A stretch of 64,000 nt of DNA from Mycobacterium heckeshornense. Its GTDB lineage: Bacteria > Actinomycetota > Actinomycetes > Mycobacteriales > Mycobacteriaceae. This document shows, piece after piece, positions 26,746 to 38,866 of the stretch. The DNA lies in assembly GCF_016592155.1 (NCBI RefSeq), contig NZ_AP024237.1, forward strand, positions 1,736,001-1,800,000, given 5' to 3'. The notes beneath the pieces are model-generated. The model was not told the origin of the DNA. It made no database searches and saw nothing but the letters and a program-made list of their open reading frames with translations. The stretch's first letter is position 1. The number at the start of each line of letters is the position of its first letter. The position numbers and the translations under genes were made by a program.

Positions 26746-29700
26746 ATGAGGATCGATCCACCGGCTACCAGCCTCCACGGCGGCGTCGACTGGACCAAGT
26801 TCACCCGCGACGAGGACATCCCGGACTGGATCAGGAAGGCCTACGCTGACAGCTACCGCGGCCCGCACAGCGACAAACCCCCCGACGCCGGCACGCCGTC
26901 GTCAGCCGGACTCGGTGCCGCTGAGCAGCCCGTGGAGGCCGTCACAGCCGGCCTGCTGAGCGCGCACTACCGGCTTGGGCGGCACCGCCCCGCGGGCGAA
27001 AGCCGGGTCGCGGTGTACGGCGCAGACGACCCGGCCGGGTTCGGTCCGGCGCTGCAAGTGGTGACCGACCACGGAACCATGCTGATGGATTCCGTCACGG
27101 TGCTATTACATCGGCTCGGCGTGGCTTACCTGGCGATCATGAACCCGGTATTCGAGGTGCGTCGCAGCTTGAGCGGAGACCTGCTGAGCGTCGAGCCGCC
27201 AACCGGTGCCACCGAAAGCGTCGAAGAGACCTGGATTCACGTCCAGCTGTCCCCGTCGGTCGACCGAAACGCTCTCGCCGAAGCCGAACGTCTGCTCCCC
27301 GGTGTCCTCGCCGATGTCCGGCAAGTCGCCACGGACGCCGCAGCGATGATCGCCACGCTTAACGAACTGGCCGACGACGTCGACACCAACCGCAACGGAC
27401 ACTACGAGGGACCAGACAGACAGGATGTGGCGGCGCTGTTGCGGTGGCTGACCGACGGAAATTTCATGCTGCTCGGCTACCAGCGTTGCCCCGTGCATGA
27501 CGGGCGGGTCTACGGCGACGAGTCGACCAGCAGCCTGGGTGTGCTGCGCCGGCGCAAAGGGTCGCGCCCCCGGCTGACGGACGACACCAAACTGCTGGGC
27601 TGGGCGCAGACCACCGCCGCGAGCTACCTTCGTTTCGGCGCTTATCCGTATGTCGTCGCGGTCCGTGAAAACGCCGAAGGCAGCGTCTTCGAGCACCGCT
27701 TCGTTGGGCTTTTCACCGTCGCCGCGATGAACGCCGACGTGCTGGGTATCCCCATGATCTCGAGCAGGGTCCGTGACGCGCTCGCACTGGCCGACCGCGA
27801 CCCGAGCCATCCGGGGCAGCTGCTGCTCGACGTCATCCAGACCATCCCGCGTTCGGAGCTTTTCGCGCTGAGCGCTGAGCAACTGCTGTCGATCGCCAAA
27901 GCCGTGGTGGACCTTGGATCACAGCGGCAGGCGCTGCTGTTTCTGCGTGCCGACCCGCTCGGGCGTTTCGTGTCTTGCCTGGTTTATCTGCCTCGTGATC
28001 GCTACACCACGGCGGTGCGCTTGCAGATCGAGGAAATTTTGGTGCGTGAATTCGGTGGGGCCAGCCTCGAATTCACTGCGCGTGTCACCGAATCACCTTG
28101 GGCACTACTGCATTTCATGGTCTGGCTGACAGAGGACGGGCATTCGGTCGACACGTCGGAGTCCAAACGGGTCCGCGTCCAAGCGCTGCTGACCGAGGCC
28201 GCCCGCACCTGGTCCGACCGGCTGATCGGTGCAGCCGCGACCGGCGCCATCGGGCAGCTTCAAGCCGAGCACTATGCGGCGGCGTTCCCCGAGTCCTACA
28301 AGCAGGCCGTCACCCCGAACGACGCCATCAACGACATCACCGTCATCGACGAGCTGACCGACGATTCGGTCAAACTGGTGTTGTCAGAACACGACTATGA
28401 CGACACTGCGCGGCTGACATGGTATCTGGGTGGCCGTACGGCATCGTTGAGTCAGCTGCTTCCAATGCTGCAATCCATGGGCGTGGTGGTGCTCGAGGAG
28501 CGGCCGTTCACCGTCACCCGGCCCGACGGACTAGCGGTGTGGATCTACCAGTTCAAGATCACTCCGCAACCGACCGTACCGCTGGCGCCGCCGGGCCCCG
28601 AGCGAGAGGCTACTGCGCAGCGGTTCTCTGATGCGGTCGCCGCGATCTGGCAGGGCCGTGTCGAGATTGACCGGTTCAACGAGCTGGTGCTGCGTGCGGG
28701 GCTGACCTGGCAACAAGTCACGGTACTGCGCAGCTACGCCAAATACCTGCGGCAAGCGGGATTTCCCTATAGCCAATCGCATATCGAATCCGTGCTCAAC
28801 GAAAACCCGCACACCGCAGGTGCGTTGGTCGCGCTGTTCGAAGCGCTGTTCGACCCCGACCCGTCCGGCTCGCGGAAAACCCGCGACGCGCAAGCAGCCG
28901 CCGCCGCGGTGACCGCTGATATCGACGCGCTGGTGAGCCTGGACACCGATCGTGTGTTGCGAGCATTCGCGTCGCTGATCCAAGCGACGCTGCGCACCAA
29001 TTACTTTGTGAAGCGCGTCGGTTCAGCCCGCAGCCAGGATGTGCTGGTGCTGAAACTGGACGCCCAGTTGATCGGTGAGCTGCCGGAGCCGCGGCCGAAG
29101 TTTGAAATCTTCGTCTATTCCCCCCGCCTCGAAGGCGTGCATCTGAGATTCGGCCATGTGGCGCGCGGTGGACTGCGCTGGTCGGATCGCCGCGAAGACT
29201 TCCGCACCGAAATCCTCGGTCTGGTCAAGGCACAAGCAGTCAAGAACGCCGTCATCGTGCCCGTCGGCGCCAAGGGCGGCTTCGTCGTCAAGCAACCCCC
29301 GCTGAGCACCGGCGATGCCGCTGCCGACCGCGACGCCATCCGCAACGAAGGCATTGCGTGCTACAAGCTGTTCATCTCCGGGTTGCTCGATGTCACCGAC
29401 AACGTCGACCACACCAGCGGCAAGGTCAGCCCCCCGCCAGGGGTGGTGCGACGCGACGGCGACGACGCCTACCTGGTGGTGGCGGCCGACAAGGGTACCG
29501 CCACCTTCTCCGATATCGCCAACGACGTCGCCAGATCCTACGGGTTCTGGCTTGGCGACGCGTTCGCCTCCGGCGGTTCGGTCGGCTACGACCACAAGGC
29601 GATGGGCATCACCGCCCGGGGCACTTGGGAATCGGTGAAACGACATTTCCGGGAGTTGGGTGTCGACACCCAAAGCCAGGACTTCACCGTCGTCGGCATC

Positions 29701-31602
29701 GGCGACATGAGTGGTGATGTGTTCGGCAATGGCATGTTGCTGTCCAAGCACATTCGGCTGGTGGCTGCCTTCGATCACCGACACATCTTTGTCGACCCGG
29801 ATCCCGACGCCGCCAGTTCCTGGGAGGAACGGCGGCGGCTGTTCGAGCTGCCGCGTTCCAGCTGGGACGACTATGACAGGTCGCGGATCAGCACTGGCGG
29901 CGGGGTGTACAGCCGCGAACAGAAAGCCATCCCGATCAGCGACCAGCTGCGCACCGCGCTGGGCATCGACGACGACGTCAGCGAGATGACGCCGCCGAAT
30001 CTAATCCGCGCGATTCTGCGGGCGCCGGTCGATCTGTTGTTCAACGGCGGTATCGGCACCTATATCAAGGCGGAAACAGAAAATGACGTCGACGTCGGCG
30101 ATCGTGCCAACGACGCGGTGCGGGTCAACGCAAACCAGGTACGGGCCAAGGTCATTGCAGAAGGAGGCAATCTCGGTGTCACCGCGCGGGGCCGCGTCGA
30201 GTTCGACCTGTGCGGCGGACGGATCAACACCGACGCGCTGGACAATTCGGCCGGCGTGGACTGCTCGGACCACGAGGTCAACATCAAGATCCTGGTCGAC
30301 TCGCTGATCACCGCGGGCAAGGTCAAGCCCGAAGAGCGCAGCCGCCTGCTTGAGTCGATGACCGACGAAGTAGCCGAGTTGGTGCTCACCGACAACGCCG
30401 ACCAAAACGACCTGATGGGCACCAGCCGGGCCAACGCTGCCAGCCTGCTCAATGTGCACGCGCGCCAGATCAAACAGCTTGTCGCCGAACGTGGTCTAAG
30501 CCGCGAACTCGAGGCGCTGCCATCGGAAAAGGAGATTCGCCGGCGCGCCGAGACCGGCATCGGCCTCACCTCACCCGAGCTTGCGACCTTGATGGCACAC
30601 GTCAAGCTGGCGCTCAAAGACGAGGTGCTGGCCAGCGATCTGCCCGACCAAGAGGTGTTCGCTGCCCGGTTGCCGCAGTACTTCCCCTCCGTGCTGCGCG
30701 ACCGTTTTGGCTCTGAGATCCGCTCGCATCAGTTACGCCGTGAAATCGTAACCACGATGCTGGTCAACGAACTGGTCGAGGCGGCCGGTATCACCTACGC
30801 CTACCGGATCACCGAAGACGTCGGGGTGAAGCCGGTCGATGCGGTACGCACGTACGTGGCCACCGATGCCATCTTCGGGATAGAGAAGCTGTGGCGGCAG
30901 ATCCGCGCCGCAGACGTGCCGGTTGCCACCTCGGACCGGATGACGCTGGACACCCGGCGCTTGATCGACCGCGCCGGACGCTGGTTGCTCAACTACCGTC
31001 CGCAACCGCTGGCCGTCGGCGCTGAGATCAACCGATTCGGGAAGAAGGTGCAAGAGCTGACACCGCGGATGTCGGAGTGGTTGCGTGGCGACGACAAGGC
31101 GATCGTGGAAAAGGAAGCCGCAGAGTTCGCGTCACAGGGCGCACCCGAGGAGTTGGCGTACATGGTCGCAACCGGGCTGTATCGCTACAGCCTGCTCGAC
31201 ATCATCGACATCGCCGACATCGTGGACCGCGATCCCGCCGAGGTCGCCGACACCTATTTCGCGCTGATGGACCGTCTCGGAACCGACGGTCTGCTGACCG
31301 CGGTGTCGGCGCTTCCACGGGATGATCGCTGGCAATCCCTGGCGCGCTTAGCGATTCGGGACGACATTTATGCTTCGCTGCGCGCGTTGTGCTTCGATGT
31401 GCTCGAAGTGGGCGAGCCCGACGAGAGCGGCGAAGAGAAGATTGCCGAATGGGAACACACCAGCGCCTCCAGGGTGGAGCGCGCCCGCCGGACACTGACC
31501 GAGATTTATGAGAGCGGAGCAAAGGATTTGGCCGCACTATCGGTGGCTGCGCGGCAGATCCGCCGCATGACGCGTACCAGTGGACGAGGATCGTCTGGGT
31601 GA
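26746..31602 (+). CDS. gdh: NAD-dependent glutamate dehydrogenase, large 180-kDa type
   Basis: 1618 residues from ATG 26746 ([10 protein letters not shown]), with AGGAG eight bases upstream; the ATG at 26719 is a less likely start. Very large GDH of the bacterial NAD-GDH (GDH2-like) class: N-terminal ACT-like regulatory regions, then the catalytic core with [54 protein letters not shown] and [11 protein letters not shown]. It oxidises glutamate to 2-oxoglutarate and ammonium. Full length with no frame break across 4.9 kb, unlike its neighbours upstream. It corresponds to Rv2476c and is coupled to the thioesterase gene (GTGA). Confidence 0.94.
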   Translation: MRIDPPATSLHGGVDWTKFTRDEDIPDWIRKAYADSYRGPHSDKPPDAGTPSSAGLGAAEQPVEAVTAGLLSAHYRLGRHRPAGESRVAVYGADDPAGFGPALQVVTDHGTMLMDSVTVLLHRLGVAYLAIMNPVFEVRRSLSGDLLSVEPPTGATESVEETWIHVQLSPSVDRNALAEAERLLPGVLADVRQVATDAAAMIATLNELADDVDTNRNGHYEGPDRQDVAALLRWLTDGNFMLLGYQRCPVHDGRVYGDESTSSLGVLRRRKGSRPRLTDDTKLLGWAQTTAASYLRFGAYPYVVAVRENAEGSVFEHRFVGLFTVAAMNADVLGIPMISSRVRDALALADRDPSHPGQLLLDVIQTIPRSELFALSAEQLLSIAKAVVDLGSQRQALLFLRADPLGRFVSCLVYLPRDRYTTAVRLQIEEILVREFGGASLEFTARVTESPWALLHFMVWLTEDGHSVDTSESKRVRVQALLTEAARTWSDRLIGAAATGAIGQLQAEHYAAAFPESYKQAVTPNDAINDITVIDELTDDSVKLVLSEHDYDDTARLTWYLGGRTASLSQLLPMLQSMGVVVLEERPFTVTRPDGLAVWIYQFKITPQPTVPLAPPGPEREATAQRFSDAVAAIWQGRVEIDRFNELVLRAGLTWQQVTVLRSYAKYLRQAGFPYSQSHIESVLNENPHTAGALVALFEALFDPDPSGSRKTRDAQAAAAAVTADIDALVSLDTDRVLRAFASLIQATLRTNYFVKRVGSARSQDVLVLKLDAQLIGELPEPRPKFEIFVYSPRLEGVHLRFGHVARGGLRWSDRREDFRTEILGLVKAQAVKNAVIVPVGAKGGFVVKQPPLSTGDAAADRDAIRNEGIACYKLFISGLLDVTDNVDHTSGKVSPPPGVVRRDGDDAYLVVAADKGTATFSDIANDVARSYGFWLGDAFASGGSVGYDHKAMGITARGTWESVKRHFRELGVDTQSQDFTVVGIGDMSGDVFGNGMLLSKHIRLVAAFDHRHIFVDPDPDAASSWEERRRLFELPRSSWDDYDRSRISTGGGVYSREQKAIPISDQLRTALGIDDDVSEMTPPNLIRAILRAPVDLLFNGGIGTYIKAETENDVDVGDRANDAVRVNANQVRAKVIAEGGNLGVTARGRVEFDLCGGRINTDALDNSAGVDCSDHEVNIKILVDSLITAGKVKPEERSRLLESMTDEVAELVLTDNADQNDLMGTSRANAASLLNVHARQIKQLVAERGLSRELEALPSEKEIRRRAETGIGLTSPELATLMAHVKLALKDEVLASDLPDQEVFAARLPQYFPSVLRDRFGSEIRSHQLRREIVTTMLVNELVEAAGITYAYRITEDVGVKPVDAVRTYVATDAIFGIEKLWRQIRAADVPVATSDRMTLDTRRLIDRAGRWLLNYRPQPLAVGAEINRFGKKVQELTPRMSEWLRGDDKAIVEKEAAEFASQGAPEELAYMVATGLYRYSLLDIIDIADIVDRDPAEVADTYFALMDRLGTDGLLTAVSALPRDDRWQSLARLAIRDDIYASLRALCFDVLEVGEPDESGEEKIAEWEHTSASRVERARRTLTEIYESGAKDLAALSVAARQIRRMTRTSGRGSSG

Positions 31603-32012
31603 GCACCGGATTCGTCGCGGCCGTCCCAGTGCGTTGGTCGGACATCGACATGTATCAACACATCAACCACGCGACCATGGTGACGATCCTTGAGGAGGCG
31701 CGTGTCCCGTTTTTGCGAGAGCCTTTCGGCGCCAATATCACCACAGTCGGTCTGCTGATCGCCGATGTGCGGGTTAGCTACAAAGGTCAGTTGCGGTTGG
31801 TCGATTCGCCGCTGCAGGTGACCATATGGGTGAAGCGGCTACGCGCGGTCGACTTCACGCTCGGCTACGAGGTACGCTCGGTCAACGCAGCGCCTGAGTC
31901 GAAACCTGCTGTGATCGCCGAGACGCAGCTGGCGGCGGTTCATATTGATCAACAACGGCTGGTGCGTCTTTCGCCACGTCAACGGGAGTACCTGCAACGG
32001 TGGTTGCGCTAA
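31599..32012 (+). CDS. Hotdog-fold acyl-CoA thioesterase (Rv2475c-like)
   Basis: 137 residues; GTG overlaps the gdh stop. 4HBT thioesterase pattern: [20 protein letters not shown] places the catalytic Asp (in [11 protein letters not shown]), followed by LEEARVPFL. It probably hydrolyses short or medium acyl-CoA; the substrate is unknown. Operon with gdh and the next gene. Confidence 0.88.
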   Translation: MSTGFVAAVPVRWSDIDMYQHINHATMVTILEEARVPFLREPFGANITTVGLLIADVRVSYKGQLRLVDSPLQVTIWVKRLRAVDFTLGYEVRSVNAAPESKPAVIAETQLAAVHIDQQRLVRLSPRQREYLQRWLR

Positions 32013-32662
32013 CTGAGCGGGGACTCTGGCTAACCGACCCGGCGCACCGCAAAGATTTGGCCACTTTCGTCGACCGCGCGTTGCGCCTCGACGAGGCTGC
32101 CGTCATCCGTCTTCGAGCTCGCCCGGGAGGTTTGTTGACGGCTTGGGTGGCAACCGGTTTCGATGTTCTGGCCAGCCGGGTAGTAGCCGGCATCGTGCGC
32201 CCCGAGGATTTGTCCGCTGCCGCAGACCAATTGGCGCGAGGCCTCGCTGCGATGGATAGCTCCGGCTATGTCGATCCCGGTTTTCCGATGGACTCGGCAT
32301 GGCGGGGGGCGTTGCCGCCGGAGTCGGGCTTCACCCATCTTGATGACGTACCGGCCCGGGTGATGCTGGATTTGGCGCAGCGCGGCGCACGCCTCGCCAA
32401 GGATCACGGCAGCTCCCACGGCCCGCCGGTCTCGCTGCTTGACCAGGAGGTTGTCGCAGTCAGCTCGGCCGACGTCAGCGTCGGTATCCCGATGCGCTGT
32501 GTGTTTACTTTGACTGCAATGGGTTTCCTGCCGCAGTCCCCGGATGCAGTTGACACGGACGAGATCGTACGAGTGCGTATTCTGCCGTCCTGGCTACGAA
32601 TCGACGCTCGATTCGGGTCGGTGTATCGGCGTCGCGGCGACCCGGCGCTGGTGTTGCGGTGA
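32000..32662 (+). CDS. Conserved mycobacterial protein (Rv2474c-like)
   Basis: 220 residues from GTG 32000, overlapping the thioesterase end by 13 bp. Sequence [40 protein letters not shown], and TRIRLPSWLRI-like C-terminus (VRVRILPSWLRIDARFGSVY). No known domain is recognised, but size and position match H37Rv Rv2474c. Last gene of the gdh operon. Confidence 0.8.
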   Translation: MVALTERGLWLTDPAHRKDLATFVDRALRLDEAAVIRLRARPGGLLTAWVATGFDVLASRVVAGIVRPEDLSAAADQLARGLAAMDSSGYVDPGFPMDSAWRGALPPESGFTHLDDVPARVMLDLAQRGARLAKDHGSSHGPPVSLLDQEVVAVSSADVSVGIPMRCVFTLTAMGFLPQSPDAVDTDEIVRVRILPSWLRIDARFGSVYRRRGDPALVLR

Positions 32663-33233
32663 GGTTTGGTGGTTCTTCGGTTTTAAACGGCCAGTTGTGA
32701 CGTGCACGTGGTCACGGCCGACGAAATAGCGGCAGGCGTGCTCGTGTGGGCTGCTCTGCACCCTGGGTGCAAGAGCGGGTGAGGACCTGCCGGCGCGACA
32801 TCGGTTACGGCGAAAATGCTCGGGGTGGTCCGACACAAGATTCGTTGGCGCTGCCTGCAAGACGACCGTCAGCGCGAGTCGTTTAGCGAGGCGATCGCAC
32901 AGGTGCCACGCACCCTGGGAGTTTCGGGAGGCGGTTTTCTACGTGGCGATCGTCCCAGCCGCGGCCGCTGGCAGCGCGATCCGCACCCCGGGGTTTTTGC
33001 CCAATGCGACGGGTGTATAGGCGTGCCCTGAAGCCCGCGCTGAACGCGTTCGCAGCACATTCGGCGACAGATGCCCAACCTCAACCGAGGCTTGGGCGAC
33101 CCGGGTAGGCCCACGTCCGTGCGCACTGGCAGCAGCGGGCGCGCGCTGGTGGTCACACCGCATATTCCGCCTCGTCAAGTGTTTGGAACACGGAGGATGA
33201 ACGGATACAAAGCGCCGCAAGACGATCACGTTG
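32663..33233. other. Gap of about 570 bp without a recognisable gene
   Basis: Short frames on both strands give no family I recognise. H37Rv has Rv2473 and Rv2472 near this place; they are absent here. It lies next to the decayed cluster 33234-35046 and may hold further remnants. Confidence 0.6.
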
Positions 33234-33620
33234 CTACTTTTTGGCGCGCGGTAAGCGGCAGCCGGTGTAGCCGGAAACGACGAGATTACCCCGGTATCCA
33301 ATTTTGATGAAGATTCCAGTGGGACCGGAGAACCACACGTCGTGATTGCCGGGTTGATCCTGCATCACCTGAACATTGGTGGCGCCGATCTTGGCGGCGG
33401 CTTCTTTGGCGGCTTCAAGAACCTTCGCCCAATCCGATTCGGAGAGCGGCACGCGAACGGCAACTTGATCCGGCAAAAAGTACCTCTTTCCGTCGGTTTG
33501 CTCGTAGGGGTGCTCACAATTTCCGGTTGAGCCCTCGTGGGGTGTTTCCCATGTTATCGACGGGATTATATTCGTTGCCGCACTTGTAATCTCAGTCGTC
33601 ACCGACGGCGATGGCGGCAT
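33234..33620 (-). pseudogene. LppA/LppV-like lipoprotein, 3' fragment lacking the signal peptide
   Basis: 128 residues; the C-terminal domain (CEHPYEQTDGKRYFLPD, PLSESDWAKVLEAAKEAAAK, DQPGNHDVWFSGPTGIFI, VVSGYTGCRLPRAKK) matches the mycobacterial LppA/LppB/LppV family. No signal peptide or lipobox precedes it. The upstream bases instead encode the end of a hydrolase fragment in another frame. The N-terminal half of the lipoprotein was evidently lost in a deletion joining the two genes near 33600. Confidence 0.78.
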
Positions 33621-34750
33621 GTGTTTGAAGCCCGGTGTGGGTGTCCAACACCAGCAGCTTGCGATCAGGGTTGTCTTTTACAGCTTTATCAACCGCCTGC
33701 AGGTCGGCGAGGTTCTTGGCGCCGGTTCGGTCCGCATCGTAACGGCGTTGCCACGCTTCATAATCGAGCCGCTCTTGGAAGATCGCACCTGGCTCATTGG
33801 GTGGGGGGATGTTTTGCCCTGCGCCCAATCCGGATGCTGGGCTTTCAACGCTTCGGCCTGCGTGGCGGCGGCTTGGGCCTGCGCCAATTCCTCGCCCAGC
33901 GTCAGCCGATTGTAACGGTCGCGGTCCACAGCCGGCAGCCCGTCATGGTTTCCGAGCAAATGGTCATGCCGATAAAGCCAATCCCGCTCCTCCGGAGTGA
34001 GCTCCATCCACAAGTCGTGAAGTTGGTTGGGGTCCTCCGGCAGCGGCTTAGACAGCGCATCTTGAATGTCGCGGCGGTCATCATGCGGTGGGTTCTGGTC
34101 GTCGGGTTTCGCTGGGGATTCCGGTGCGTCGAGCGCTTGGATCCCAGCGGGGTCGTACCCATCCGTTCGCAGGTTGGTTTGCGACCTCTGCAGGTAGTCC
34201 GAGTAGCCATTGCGGATCGACTGTATTCGGATGAGGGTGTCCCTGGTGTCATCGATCGCTAGGTGTTCGAGATCCGAGATGTGCCGATCGAGAACCTGTA
34301 GGTCGTGCGCAGACAGCTGACCGCTGCGTTCGAGTGCGTAGGCCTCACCGAGTTGCCTGTCGATATCTTCGAGTTGACGCTCCAGGCCCGCAATAAGCAC
34401 GCCGCACGTTCGCTGCGTTTCAGCCAGTGTGGCGGCGACATTCTCCAGATCCGCCCCGATCCTCGGTAATTGGGCCGCCTGCACACCCAGCGAGGATGTA
34501 ACCCGCTGTATTCGGCGGAGTCGTTGATCGGATGCTCACCGGTTTCCCGGTTCCAGGACGCCTCAAAGCGGCTGCGCGCATCGGCGAACGCATTCCTGGA
34601 CTCGGTCGTGCACTGGCCCGCATTGTGAAAAGCCTGCGCCAAATCTGCAATCTGCTCCGGACGGCCGCTTTGGATGCTGTTGTTGACCGCCCAAGGATCT
34701 CCCCCGGCCGCGGTGATCAGCTTGCCGAGACTTATATTTTGGAGCTGCAT
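33592..34750 (-). pseudogene. Rv2797c/Rv2542-like alpha/beta hydrolase (DUF1023 type), truncated and frameshifted
   Basis: Three frames join into one reading: MQLQNISLGKLITAAGGDPW..SAEYSG (34750 down), then SSLGVQAAQLPRIGADLENV.. to HPDWAQG (to about 33820), then QNIPPPNEPGAIFQERLDYE.. to THTGLQTHAAIAVGD. Each switch is repaired by one extra G (plus-strand C runs 34502-34504 and 33817-33819). The first part resembles a WXG-like helical domain. After AIAVGD the serine-hydrolase domain is missing and sequence of the lipoprotein gene follows. The same order, DUF2563 / hydrolase / Lpp, is known in M. tuberculosis. Confidence 0.75.
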
Positions 34751-35046
34751 TGCACCGCTCGCAGCGTTGCGGCGTTGTTCTTCTCCATTTCGGTGAAATC
34801 AGCTGCGACTGCGCGGGCCTTTCCGCCGATGTCGGTCAGGGTCTGTTGGTGGGCTCGCAGTCTGGCCGTGTGATGGGTGTGCGCGTCGGTGACCGCTACA
34901 CAAAACGCATATGCCGCGGCGAAGTCGCCGAACATCCCGCGCACCGGTGTTGTCCCGGCCAGGTGATTGGCCCCGTCGTCCGCGTGCCGGCCTGCCCGGT
35001 GGGAATCGTCGGCTCCCGAGTGCAGCAATCCGGTGTTGACATACAT
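34732..35046 (-). CDS. DUF2563 family protein (Rv2798c-like)
   Basis: 104 residues, MYVNTGLLHSGADDSHRAGR.. to NNAATLRAVQCSSKI, close in size and sequence to remembered DUF2563 members. All-helical, ESX-substrate-like length. The family sits upstream of the hydrolase and lipoprotein genes in mycobacteria. The frame here is intact, although both partners are broken. It overlaps the hydrolase start by 19 bp. Confidence 0.75.
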   Translation of the reverse strand: MYVNTGLLHSGADDSHRAGRHADDGANHLAGTTPVRGMFGDFAAAYAFCVAVTDAHTHHTARLRAHQQTLTDIGGKARAVAADFTEMEKNNAATLRAVQCSSKI

Positions 35047-35165
35047 CGCAACCCTTTCCCGAACTGTGGGTCAAGGCTACAGCGTCGCGTTTGCCGGTCA
35101 ATTCACCCGTTGACCACCACGCCACATCAGGTGGTTGCATGCCTGAGGAGCGGCCGAACACAAGG

Positions 35166-35618
35166 CTAGCCGTTGTCCGGATTGGTATAGATTCGGCTCG
35201 GGGTGATCAGTACGGCGGCTCGCCGCTCCTCAGCCATCACCCGGTCGTAGGTGGTCCAATCGTCGTGGCTGCCACCCGCGGCTTGAAAGATGTTGCGCAA
35301 CAAGATCCGCAGGGCTTCGTCATCGACATCGGCGTGTGGGTCGTCCGGACCGATTATCTCGGCGTGGCCCTCGACGGTAGCCCATTGCCAGCCGGCGCGG
35401 GCGACGATCGTCGCCCGAGAATCGGTGCGCAAGTTGCGCAGCTTCAGTGAGCCACCGATAGCCACCAACCCGACGACGTCTGCCTTCGTCAGTGGGTGGG
35501 GCAAGACGCCGGCGTTGACCACCGACGCCTGAATACTGGCGTCATTGCGCAAGGTGGCAAAGACACACAACCCGCGGTCTCTCGACAACAGCTCGGCAAA
35601 AACGGAAAGATCGGTCAC
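35166..35618 (-). CDS. PPOX-class flavin/F420-dependent oxidoreductase
   Basis: 150 residues from GTG 35618 (MTDLSVFAELLSRDRGLCVF); GGGAG lies eleven bases upstream, and a longer frame opens at 35675. Split-barrel flavin-binding fold: FATLRNDASIQASVVNAGVL, VVGLVAIGGSLKLRNLRTD, ATIVARAGWQWATVEGHAEI. The family binds FMN, F420 or similar cofactors and reduces varied substrates. No specific substrate can be assigned. Transcribed toward the decayed cluster. Confidence 0.82.
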   Translation of the reverse strand: MTDLSVFAELLSRDRGLCVFATLRNDASIQASVVNAGVLPHPLTKADVVGLVAIGGSLKLRNLRTDSRATIVARAGWQWATVEGHAEIIGPDDPHADVDDEALRILLRNIFQAAGGSHDDWTTYDRVMAEERRAAVLITPSRIYTNPDNG

Positions 35619-35786
35619 GACGTCAGTGTCTCCCAGCGCCGAACGTGAGCGTAGTTGGTCGGCATCGGGTCGCATCGGAACACCGCCATTCGGCCCGCTA
35701 GCGCCTCGACTCCCCGGGAGTGCTGCGGGAGACCAAGCCGGCCCGATTCAAGAACTTGATATCGCATCGGTCGGCCTCGCGGCGCA

Positions 35787-37361
35787 CTACACCAGCCAGG
35801 CTGCGGCGTTCGGCGGCAGTTTCCCGTTGGCCAAGTCCGTACTGGCAAGCAGCAGCTCGCCGTCGGGCAGGGTCAGCAAGCGATCGCCGGCGTTCAGCGC
35901 ACAAATCAAGCCGCCACCGCGCCGAAAAATCAGCGCCTCGCGCGGCGCGGGCAGCCAATCGATGCGGTCACCGTCGAATTCAGCACGCGTGCGCCGTAAT
36001 TCAACCGCGCGCCGGAAGAACGACAGCGTCGAGGCGGGATCGCGAAGCTGTTTTTCGACGGTTACCGCCGCCCATTCAGGCGGCATCGGCAGCCAGGTGT
36101 CAGAGCAAGCGGAAAACCCGAACGGAGGGGCATCGCCGCTCCACGGTATCGGCACCCGGCAGCCGTCGCGGCCACGTTCGGTATGCCCCGAGCGCTCCCA
36201 GGTCGGGTCCTGCAGCACCTCGTCGGGCAACTCCACGTCGGACAGGCCCAGCTCCTGGCCGTTGTAGAGGAACGCGGTGCCCGGCAAGGCGAGCATCACC
36301 ATCGCCATGGCTCGCGCCCGCTGCAGCCCGACTGCCCCGCCGCCGTAGCGGGTGACCTCCCGTCCGACGTCGTGGTTGGCCAGCGTCCACGTCGGGGGAG
36401 CGTCTTCGATCGCCGCAGCGGCCAACGTGTTGTCGACCGCGTCGCGGATGTCGTGGGCATCGAACTCAGCCTTGGCCAACCGGAAGTTGAAACCAAGATG
36501 TAGCTCGTCGGGCCGCAGGTATTCGGCCCAGCGGGCGTTGTCATCCACCCAGATTTCGCCGATCGTGACCGCGCCGGGATAGTCATCGACGATCCGGCGG
36601 ATGTGGCGGTGAATCGCATGCACGCCGGCGTGGTTGAACCGCGGGTCGTCGTCCCGGTGGCGCAGCAGCCGGTTGCCTTTGGCCTTCATGTCCGGCAGGC
36701 CGGGGGGTTTGGCCATCCCGTGTGCGACGTCGATGCGAAAGCCGTCCACACCGCGTTCCAGCCAGAAACGCAGCGTCTTCTCCAGGTCGTCGAAAACCTC
36801 AGGGTTGTCCCAATTGAGATCTGGCTGAGCGGCGTCGAACAGGTGCAGGTACCACTGGCCCGGGGTGCCGTCCCGCTCGGTAACCCGGGTCCAGGCCGGT
36901 CCACCAAAAACCGACTCCCAGTTGTTCGGCGGCATCGATCCGCCGGGTCCACGGCCGTCGCGGAAGATGTAGCGATTCCGCGCGGCGCTGCCAGGCTTCG
37001 CCGCCAGCGCGGCCTGAAACCACGGGTGCTGCGAACTGGTGTGGTTGGGCACCAGGTCCATGGTGATCTTGATCTGGTGCCGGTGCGCGCCGGCGATCAG
37101 CCGCTCGAGCGCGGCCATGCCGCCGAACAGCGGGTCGACATCACGGGGATCGGCGACGTCATAGCCGTGGTCGGCCATGGGTGAAACGGTGACCGGGTTG
37201 AGCCAGATGGCGTCGACGCCGAGCAGGGTCAAATACTCGAGGCGGGCCACCACTCCGTCCAGGTCGCCGACGCCGTCGCCGTTGCTGTCGGCGAAGGATC
37301 GCGGATACACCTGGTAAAACACCGCATGCGACCACCACGCGCGGCCACCACCGCGACCCAT
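35787..37361 (-). CDS. aglA: Alpha-glucosidase, GH13 family (AglA)
   Basis: 524 residues from ATG 37361, overlapping the glbO stop. GH13 motifs in order: DLVPNHTSSQHPWF, GVDGFRIDVAHGMAKP (nucleophile Asp in FRIDVA), VTIGEIWVDD (acid/base Glu) and LANHDVGREVT. The C-terminal beta domain is short (DRLLTLPDGELLLASTDLAN). It hydrolyses alpha-1,4 or alpha-1,6 glucosidic bonds or transglycosylates; related enzymes act on maltose or trehalose-like substrates. H37Rv Rv2471 lies in the same place. Confidence 0.92.
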   Translation of the reverse strand: MGRGGGRAWWSHAVFYQVYPRSFADSNGDGVGDLDGVVARLEYLTLLGVDAIWLNPVTVSPMADHGYDVADPRDVDPLFGGMAALERLIAGAHRHQIKITMDLVPNHTSSQHPWFQAALAAKPGSAARNRYIFRDGRGPGGSMPPNNWESVFGGPAWTRVTERDGTPGQWYLHLFDAAQPDLNWDNPEVFDDLEKTLRFWLERGVDGFRIDVAHGMAKPPGLPDMKAKGNRLLRHRDDDPRFNHAGVHAIHRHIRRIVDDYPGAVTIGEIWVDDNARWAEYLRPDELHLGFNFRLAKAEFDAHDIRDAVDNTLAAAAIEDAPPTWTLANHDVGREVTRYGGGAVGLQRARAMAMVMLALPGTAFLYNGQELGLSDVELPDEVLQDPTWERSGHTERGRDGCRVPIPWSGDAPPFGFSACSDTWLPMPPEWAAVTVEKQLRDPASTLSFFRRAVELRRTRAEFDGDRIDWLPAPREALIFRRGGGLICALNAGDRLLTLPDGELLLASTDLANGKLPPNAAAWLV

Positions 37362-37765
37362 CAGAACGGTGAGTTGACCAGGGAGTGGGCCGCCATTTCC
37401 AGATAGTCGAGCAATTCCTTGCGGTGCTCGTCGTCCAGGGTCTGCGCGTCGATGGAGGCGACGGCGGTGTGCATGCATCGCAGCCAGGCGTCGCGCTCAA
37501 GCGGGGAGATCCGAAATGGCATATGGCGCATCCGTAACCGGGGATGGCCGCGCCGTTCGGAGTACGTTCGCGGGCCACCCCAGTACTGCTCGAGGAACAT
37601 CCGCAATCGCTCCTCGGCACCCGAAAGGTCCTCTTCCGGATATACCGGGCGCAGGATCTCGTCCTCGGCGACCAGCTGGTAGAACCGCGACACGATCGCG
37701 TGGAACGTTTCCGCGCCGCCGACGGCGTCGTAGAAGGACTGTTGCACCGGTTCCATCGCTTCCAT
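37361..37765 (-). CDS. glbO: Truncated haemoglobin O (trHbO, GlbO)
   Basis: 134 residues from ATG 37765; ATG 37756 is also possible, since the conserved SFYDAVGG starts at residue 10. Group II truncated globin: proximal His in RMRHMPFRI, Trp G8 region [12 protein letters not shown], ending [17 protein letters not shown] as in H37Rv Rv2470. It binds oxygen and CO tightly and is linked to respiration and oxidative or NO stress in mycobacteria. Overlaps aglA (ATGA), so co-transcribed. Confidence 0.93.
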   Translation of the reverse strand: MEAMEPVQQSFYDAVGGAETFHAIVSRFYQLVAEDEILRPVYPEEDLSGAEERLRMFLEQYWGGPRTYSERRGHPRLRMRHMPFRISPLERDAWLRCMHTAVASIDAQTLDDEHRKELLDYLEMAAHSLVNSPF

Positions 37766-37911
37766 TGTGGGGCATCACCTGCGGCACGACGGCACCCCGT
37801 GTCCGCCGGATCACCCGCGGGCACCTGATGTTCACCTTTTGACCAGGGCACACAGCCCGAATTGGCGTGCGATCGGGGGCGAATCATGGTGGACTGTTCG
37901 GCGGAGGACCT

Positions 37912-38559
<648 letters not shown>

Positions 38560-38623
38560 CCCGTCGTCGACTCAGCGGGGCAACGCGTCGGGGCGGAGCC
38601 GGGCAACCCCACGATGGGATACC

Positions 38624-38866
38624 GTGTGCGTCGTGAGCGTGATGGAGATCCACCTCTACTTCCTGGGAATCCCCCTGTTGCTGGTGGCCGTGCTGGCCGC
38701 GCTGATCTGGTCACGACGGGGACCGCATCCGGCGACGTACAAGTTGTCGGAGCCGTGGACGCATCCCCCGATCCTGTGGGCCGCCACCGACGAGGACGTC
38801 GGCGGCCGCCACGGACACGGCAACTCGGAGTTCAGCGTGGGGGGTGGCGCCAGTGGCCGGTGGTGA
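38624..38866 (+). CDS. Small single-span membrane protein (Rv2468A-like)
   Basis: 80 residues from GTG 38624 (GGGA seven bases upstream); ATG 38642 ([14 protein letters not shown]) is the alternative. One membrane helix ([18 protein letters not shown]), then a polar tail with [16 protein letters not shown] and a His/Gly-rich end. It overlaps the next gene by 23 bp. Function unknown. Confidence 0.75.
   Translation: MCVVSVMEIHLYFLGIPLLLVAVLAALIWSRRGPHPATYKLSEPWTHPPILWAATDEDVGGRHGHGNSEFSVGGGASGRW

Noticed and set aside
32816..33307. Possible transposase or toxin remnants in the gap after Rv2474c-like gene
   Set aside because: Short frames without any motif I can name on either strand.
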